Shown here in pieces: positions 6,912-10,525 of a stretch of DNA of 10,525 bases (position 1 is the stretch's first letter; each line of letters starts with the position of its first letter). The stretch comes from Chitinophagaceae bacterium (GTDB taxonomy: Bacteria > Bacteroidota > Bacteroidia > Chitinophagales > Chitinophagaceae): the NCBI GenBank assembly GCA_016786965.1, contig JAEUVL010000384.1:1-10525 (forward strand). The letters run 5' to 3'. Made by a program: the position numbers and the translations under genes. Under the pieces are notes generated by a model that made no database searches, was not told the DNA's origin, and saw only the letters and a program-made list of their open reading frames with translations.

Positions 6912-6933
6912 AAATTCCAAATAATAAAATTCC
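6912..6933 (-). repeat. GGAATTT leader motif pair upstream of actD
   Basis: The plus strand carries AAATTCC at 6912-6918 and at 6927-6933, 15 nt apart and separated by AAATAATA. The whole 22-nt stretch is identical to 4212-4233 before coxB. The nearest copy ends 8 nt from the actD ATG. Confidence 0.7.
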
Positions 6934-6955
6934 TGTTCCTCTTATCTTAATCAAT

Positions 6956-8404
6956 TTAGTGATCATGTTCCTGTTCATGCGCAAATCCTTCTGTATCCTT
7001 CTTCTCTATATCTTCCATTTTCTCTTTGTAATTCTCGCCGCTCCGTTTCAATATATGTTTGATCTCCGCTATTGCAATTACCGGGAAGAATTTGGAGAAA
7101 AGGAAATAGCAGGTAAAGAACAAACCAAAGGTTCCAAGGTAGAATCCAACCTCCCAAATGGTAGGGGTGTAATACGTACTCCAGGCGCTGGGTAGATAGT
7201 CGCGGTATACTGAGGTTACGATGATAACAAACCGTTCGAACCACATACCAATATTTACCAGGATAGACATGAAGAAAGTAACGAACAGGTTCCTTCTCAT
7301 TTTCCTGAACCAGAATATCTGTGGTGATAATACATTACAACCCATCATCAGCCAGTAGCTCCATCCATAAGGGCTGTTCAGGTTCAGCCTGTTTTCAAAG
7401 AAAGCAAAATTCTCATACTCTACCGCCGAATACCAGGCCATGAACAGCTCAGTCAGGTACGCAATACCTACAATAGACCCAGTAAGTACGATTACCTTAT
7501 TCATTACCTCAATATGCTCAATTGTAATATAATCTTCCAGTCCCAGCACTTTTCTCGTTACTACTAACAGAGTTTGAACCATTGCAAAGCCTGAGAAGAT
7601 GGCCCCTGCCACGAAGTAAGGCGGGAAGATGGTGGTATGCCAGCCCGGTACTACCGATGTGGCAAAGTCGAAGGATACTATCGTGTGCACAGACAATACC
7701 AGCGGGGTACTTAAACCCGCCAACACCAGTGAAAGAGCTTCATGCCGTTGCCAGTGTTTTGTAGAACCTGTCCAGCCAAAGGCAGCCACACCATAGAACA
7801 TTTTAGCCCATTTCTTCTTTGCCCTGTCACGCAAGGTGGCCAGGTCAGGCAACAAACCAGAATACCAGAATAATAAAGAAACGGTGAAATAAGTTGATAT
7901 CGCAAATACGTCCCACAACAGGGGTGAGTTAAAGTTTACCCACAGCGGACCTCTTGTGTTTGGGTAAGGCAGTACAAAAAAGGCATTCCACACACGGCCC
8001 ATGTGCCAGATGGGGAACTGTCCCGCACACATTACCGCAAAGATCGTCATCGCTTCCGCAGCCCGGTTCACACCCGTTCTCCAGCCCTGACGGAACAGTA
8101 ATAAGATCGCTGAGATCAGTGTTCCGGCGTGACCAATACCTACCCACCATACGAAGTTGGTGATGTCCCATCCCCAACCCACGGTCTTGTTAAGGTTCCA
8201 CTGGCCTGTACCATAGATCACCTCCATCGTAACAGAGATAATACCAAAGATGAGCAAGGCCACGGAAATGAGAAATCCTATCCACCAGAGTTTGGAGGGC
8301 TTGGCTTCCACCGGACGGCAAATGTCTTCCGTTACCTGGTGGTAATCCTTATCGCCATCCACCAGTGGTGGTCTTACCTGTGATTCGTACCTGAGTAATG
8401 ACAT
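6956..8404 (-). CDS. actC: Alternative complex III subunit C (NrfD/PsrC-like quinol-oxidising membrane subunit)
   Basis: This NrfD/PsrC-family membrane subunit of alternative complex III carries the expected menaquinol oxidation site and contacts the iron-sulfur subunit ActB. It has 482 residues and about ten helices; the first clear one is 38-60 and the last about 418-440. The family signature is strong: GHAGTLISAILLLFRQGWR (H92) followed by NRAAEAMTIF (E117) and FPIWHMGR (H134), residues near the proposed quinol pocket and proton path. NERFV-like ERFVIIV and the PSAWSTYYTPTIWE region are also typical. The C-terminus is charged, with a short histidine-rich end (EQEHDH). The start at ATG 8404 (MSLLRYESQVRPPLVDGD) gives the usual N-terminus. 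It is preceded by a 185-nt gap, unusually long for this operon, which contains the 59-bp repeat. The quinol-site assignment is family knowledge; the motifs themselves are seen directly. Confidence 0.96.
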   Translation of the reverse strand: MSLLRYESQVRPPLVDGDKDYHQVTEDICRPVEAKPSKLWWIGFLISVALLIFGIISVTMEVIYGTGQWNLNKTVGWGWDITNFVWWVGIGHAGTLISAILLLFRQGWRTGVNRAAEAMTIFAVMCAGQFPIWHMGRVWNAFFVLPYPNTRGPLWVNFNSPLLWDVFAISTYFTVSLLFWYSGLLPDLATLRDRAKKKWAKMFYGVAAFGWTGSTKHWQRHEALSLVLAGLSTPLVLSVHTIVSFDFATSVVPGWHTTIFPPYFVAGAIFSGFAMVQTLLVVTRKVLGLEDYITIEHIEVMNKVIVLTGSIVGIAYLTELFMAWYSAVEYENFAFFENRLNLNSPYGWSYWLMMGCNVLSPQIFWFRKMRRNLFVTFFMSILVNIGMWFERFVIIVTSVYRDYLPSAWSTYYTPTIWEVGFYLGTFGLFFTCYFLFSKFFPVIAIAEIKHILKRSGENYKEKMEDIEKKDTEGFAHEQEHDH

Positions 8405-8417
8405 AATTGATTATAAA

Positions 8418-8438
8418 AAATTCCAAAAAATAAATTCC
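8418..8438 (-). repeat. GGAATTT leader motif pair upstream of actC
   Basis: The plus strand carries AAATTCC at 8418-8424 and 8432-8438, 14 nt apart. The nearest copy ends 13 nt from the actC ATG. A further weak pair (AAATCCC from 8458, then AAATTCA) lies just upstream. It is the same motif as before coxB, actD, actE and coxC. Confidence 0.6.
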
Positions 8439-8515
8439 TCAACGAGTTCTTCGAACAAATCCCAAATTCAACTTCACAGTATCTAAAAACCTTTTCTTTT
8501 TTGTTTGCCAGCGTT

Positions 8516-8574
8516 CTGTTCTTTGGGCATCACCTGTTTCGGCGCTCCGTTCATCGTCCCATTCGCTGCTCATC
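8516..8574 (-). repeat. 59-bp intergenic repeat, copy A (actB-actC gap), with a 44-codon micro-ORF
   Basis: This is the partner of 1128-1186, at 46/59 ungapped identity. On the coding strand it begins GATGAGCAGCGAATGG, 15 nt after the actB stop. The ATG at 8573 opens a 44-codon frame ending at TGA 8439-8441 (starts MSSEWDDERSAETGDAQRT, then a basic stretch QTKKKRF). The frame ends 34 nt before the actC ATG. No ribosome site is evident, unlike copy B. Only the first 19 codons fall in the repeated part; after it the two frames diverge completely. I read it as a dispersed repeat carrying an incidental or vestigial start of a frame, not as an established gene. Confidence 0.7.
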
Positions 8575-8589
8575 TTTTAGGAGCAGTGT

Positions 8590-10525
8590 TTAATGTCCTG
8601 CTTCCGCAGCTTTGGGTGCAGATGGCAATGTGCTGTCTGCCTTATGTCCATCTTCTGCTTTGTGTCCACCCTCTGCCTTATGCTCACCCTCATGGGCCGT
8701 TCCGCCATGCTCACCGCCCCAGTAATGATCTTCTTCGTTCGTATTGCGGATTTTGGCCAGGTAGCTGATGTTGGGCAACACATGCAATTGCTCCAGTACA
8801 TGGAAGCTCCGTTGCTTATTCTCCTCACGGGTCTTTGTTAACTGACTGTCTTTATCATGGGCATTTCCGAATACGATGGCATTAGAAGGACAAGCCGTCT
8901 GGCAAGCCGTTTTCGCATCACCATCCTTCAGCGGACGATTATCTTTTTTCGCATCCAGTTTGGCTGCCTGTAACTTCTGTACACAGAAAGAACATTTTTC
9001 GATCACCCCTCTTGAACGTACCGTTACATCAGGATTAAGCACCATGCGGGTAAGATCGTCGTTCATTTGTTCTATCACACTATCCAATTTACCTACCAGT
9101 TTCTGGTCACGGTTATTCGGGAAGCTGTCAGCTCCTGTATAATCGGCCCAGTTGAAACGACGTACTTTGAAAGGACAGTTATTGGCACAATATCTTGTAC
9201 CGATACAACGGTTGTAGGTCATTTGGTTCAACCCTTCTGCACTGTGGTTAGTAGCTGCTACCGGGCAAACATTCTCACAGGGAGCATTATCGCAGTGCTG
9301 GCAAAGCATCGGTTGAAACACCACCCCTTTCAGATCGTCGGGGTTCTTTTCATCTGATACAAAATAGCGGTCGATACGCAGCCAGTGCATATCATGGAAA
9401 CGCAGCACTTCGCTTTTACCTACCACCGGTACGTTATTCTCCGCATGACAGGCCACTACGCAGGCTCCGCAACCAAAGCAGGCATTCATGTCTATACTCA
9501 TGCCCCACTTAATGCCGGGCTGCTCATGCTGTGGATATAACGTAGCTTGTTTGAAATCTCCGTTAGAATTCTTGTAAAAGGCATCCCGCAACTCATTACT
9601 GAATTCAGGGATCACATTTGGCCTTGCTTTAAAGGCGGCCAGTGTAGTTTCTCTTACTACCTCCTCACGATGTTCGTAAGAATTATGTTTTTGAGTTTGA
9701 GCGATCTTATAAGACTCATGCAGGTTGGTGGCGGTGGCACCTGTGGCATGATAGTCTACCGTGGTACCATTGAAAGAGGCTAACGGATACACATTCACTC
9801 CCACACCCGCAGCGGTTACGCCCAGCGCTTCATTTCTTCCATATCCTACTGCCACCCCGATGGTATCAGCTTGCATACCAGGGAAAACAAGTACTGGTAA
9901 TTTGATCTTGTTCTTGCCAACTGTTAATTCAATCGTTGGCTTTTGCGGATAATACTCATAGTCATTATCCAACTTGATACCAAGTTCTTTGGCTTTGGAA
10001 ATGGAGATCAGCGCATAGTTGTCCCAAGTAGCCTTTGAAACAGGATCAGGTAATTCCTGCAACCAGGGGTTACCAGCCTGTGAACCAGTGCCGATAGACA
10101 CTTTTTGATAAAGTACAACTTCTGCTCCGCTGGCTTTTTTGTAACCGGCGATAGCGGCTGCCGCTTCGGACACACCACCCCCGCCATAAGATCCGGCAGA
10201 CGGTGCAGATGGTGTTTCAGAAATACCGTCCTGCAATGCTTTATTGAACGCCATATCAGATCCGAGCTTGCTGGTCCAATAGGCTTTGAAATAGGTTTCG
10301 TAGTCAGTATTGTTACCGCTCCATTTCAACAAAGAGGTTTGATAAGGGCGGGTTTTGAATAAAGGATAAATAGTGGGTTGAAGAAAGCTTACATAACCGG
10401 TCTTTGCTTCTGCATCTCCCCAGCTTTCCAGGTAATGATGAGTAGGAATAATGTATTCACACAATTCAGTGGTCTCATCCATCTTTTCATTGAAAGAAAC
10501 CTTGACTTTTACTTTGTCCAGCGCT
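8590..10525 (-). CDS. actB: Alternative complex III subunit B, iron-sulfur / MopB-like subunit (5' end beyond right edge)
   Basis: This is the large iron-sulfur subunit of alternative complex III, which carries electrons from the quinol site of ActC toward the heme subunits on the periplasmic face. The 644 visible residues start inside the gene; the frame is open to the right edge, and the signal peptide and most of the molybdopterin-like domain are missing. The visible first half is the end of that MopB-like domain (HHYLESWGDAEAKTGYVSF), which binds no molybdenum in this complex. The ferredoxin-like half holds 15 cluster cysteines. Numbered from the in-frame Met at 10482, they are C335/338/341/345, C394/397/402/406, C426/432/436 and C497/500/527/531. 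Thr429 replaces the second cysteine of the third group, fitting three [4Fe-4S] and one [3Fe-4S] cluster. The C-terminus is a histidine-rich repeated tail. actA, the pentaheme subunit, is expected upstream. Confidence 0.96.
   Translation of the reverse strand, partial: ALDKVKVKVSFNEKMDETTELCEYIIPTHHYLESWGDAEAKTGYVSFLQPTIYPLFKTRPYQTSLLKWSGNNTDYETYFKAYWTSKLGSDMAFNKALQDGISETPSAPSAGSYGGGGVSEAAAAIAGYKKASGAEVVLYQKVSIGTGSQAGNPWLQELPDPVSKATWDNYALISISKAKELGIKLDNDYEYYPQKPTIELTVGKNKIKLPVLVFPGMQADTIGVAVGYGRNEALGVTAAGVGVNVYPLASFNGTTVDYHATGATATNLHESYKIAQTQKHNSYEHREEVVRETTLAAFKARPNVIPEFSNELRDAFYKNSNGDFKQATLYPQHEQPGIKWGMSIDMNACFGCGACVVACHAENNVPVVGKSEVLRFHDMHWLRIDRYFVSDEKNPDDLKGVVFQPMLCQHCDNAPCENVCPVAATNHSAEGLNQMTYNRCIGTRYCANNCPFKVRRFNWADYTGADSFPNNRDQKLVGKLDSVIEQMNDDLTRMVLNPDVTVRSRGVIEKCSFCVQKLQAAKLDAKKDNRPLKDGDAKTACQTACPSNAIVFGNAHDKDSQLTKTREENKQRSFHVLEQLHVLPNISYLAKIRNTNEEDHYWGGEHGGTAHEGEHKAEGGHKAEDGHKADSTLPSAPKAAEAGH
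8636..8689 (-). repeat. Three tandem 18-bp units coding the histidine-rich tail of ActB
   Basis: Units lie at 8636-8653, 8654-8671 and 8672-8689 and differ at only a few positions. They encode a six-residue period (GHKAED-like) read as GEHKAEGGHKAEDGHKAD. The fourth unit downstream on the plus strand is degenerate. Copy number could vary between strains by slippage without breaking the frame. Confidence 0.75.

Noticed and set aside
8444..8455. GTTCTTCGAAC partial palindrome upstream of actC as an operator
   Set aside because: The arms are 4 bp around a 3-nt centre, and nothing similar occurs in the other leaders, so chance is the simpler reading.
1128..8574. The two 59-bp copies as a CRISPR or direct-repeat array
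   Set aside because: There are only two copies, 7.4 kb apart, in separate intergenic gaps, 78 percent identical, with no spacers.

Overview
The window is a single block of respiratory genes, all on the minus strand, so transcription runs from the right end (10525) to the left end (1). It looks like a Bacteroidota chromosome, probably from the Chitinophagia/Sphingobacteriia branch. The reasons are the gene order (alternative complex III directly followed by an aa3-type oxidase), the family-typical protein sequences, moderate GC, and mostly AT-rich leaders without a clear Shine-Dalgarno sequence. The genus cannot be named from this window.

Layout in transcription order: actB (5' end beyond the right edge), actC, actD, actE, actF, coxB, coxA, ctaB, and the first 48 codons of coxC, which runs off the left edge. 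The first five encode most of alternative complex III (ACIII), a quinol:electron-acceptor oxidoreductase that replaces the bc1 complex. ActC and ActF are NrfD/PsrC-like quinol-side membrane subunits, ActB is the iron-sulfur subunit, ActD is a small two-helix membrane subunit, and ActE is a monoheme cytochrome c lipoprotein. coxB, coxA and coxC encode an A-type cytochrome c oxidase, and ctaB makes the heme O precursor of its heme A. Electrons should flow from menaquinol through ACIII hemes to CuA of CoxB and then to oxygen at the CoxA heme a3-CuB site. The pentaheme subunit gene actA is expected just beyond the right edge.

No gene-free stretch exceeds 300 bases. Most gaps are 43-96 nt, but the actB-actC gap (185 nt) and the coxA-ctaB gap (205 nt) are larger. 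Each of these two holds one copy of the same 59-bp repeat (46/59 identical, no gaps, same orientation), and each copy starts a micro-ORF beginning MSSE-x-DDE. Six other leaders carry a short GGAATTT motif (coding-strand sense), usually as two copies 14-15 nt apart, just upstream of the start codon. These intergenic sequences, plus histidine-rich tails on ActB, CoxA and ActC, are the least ordinary parts of an otherwise recognisable operon. No RNA gene, insertion sequence, CRISPR array, clear promoter or rho-independent terminator was seen.
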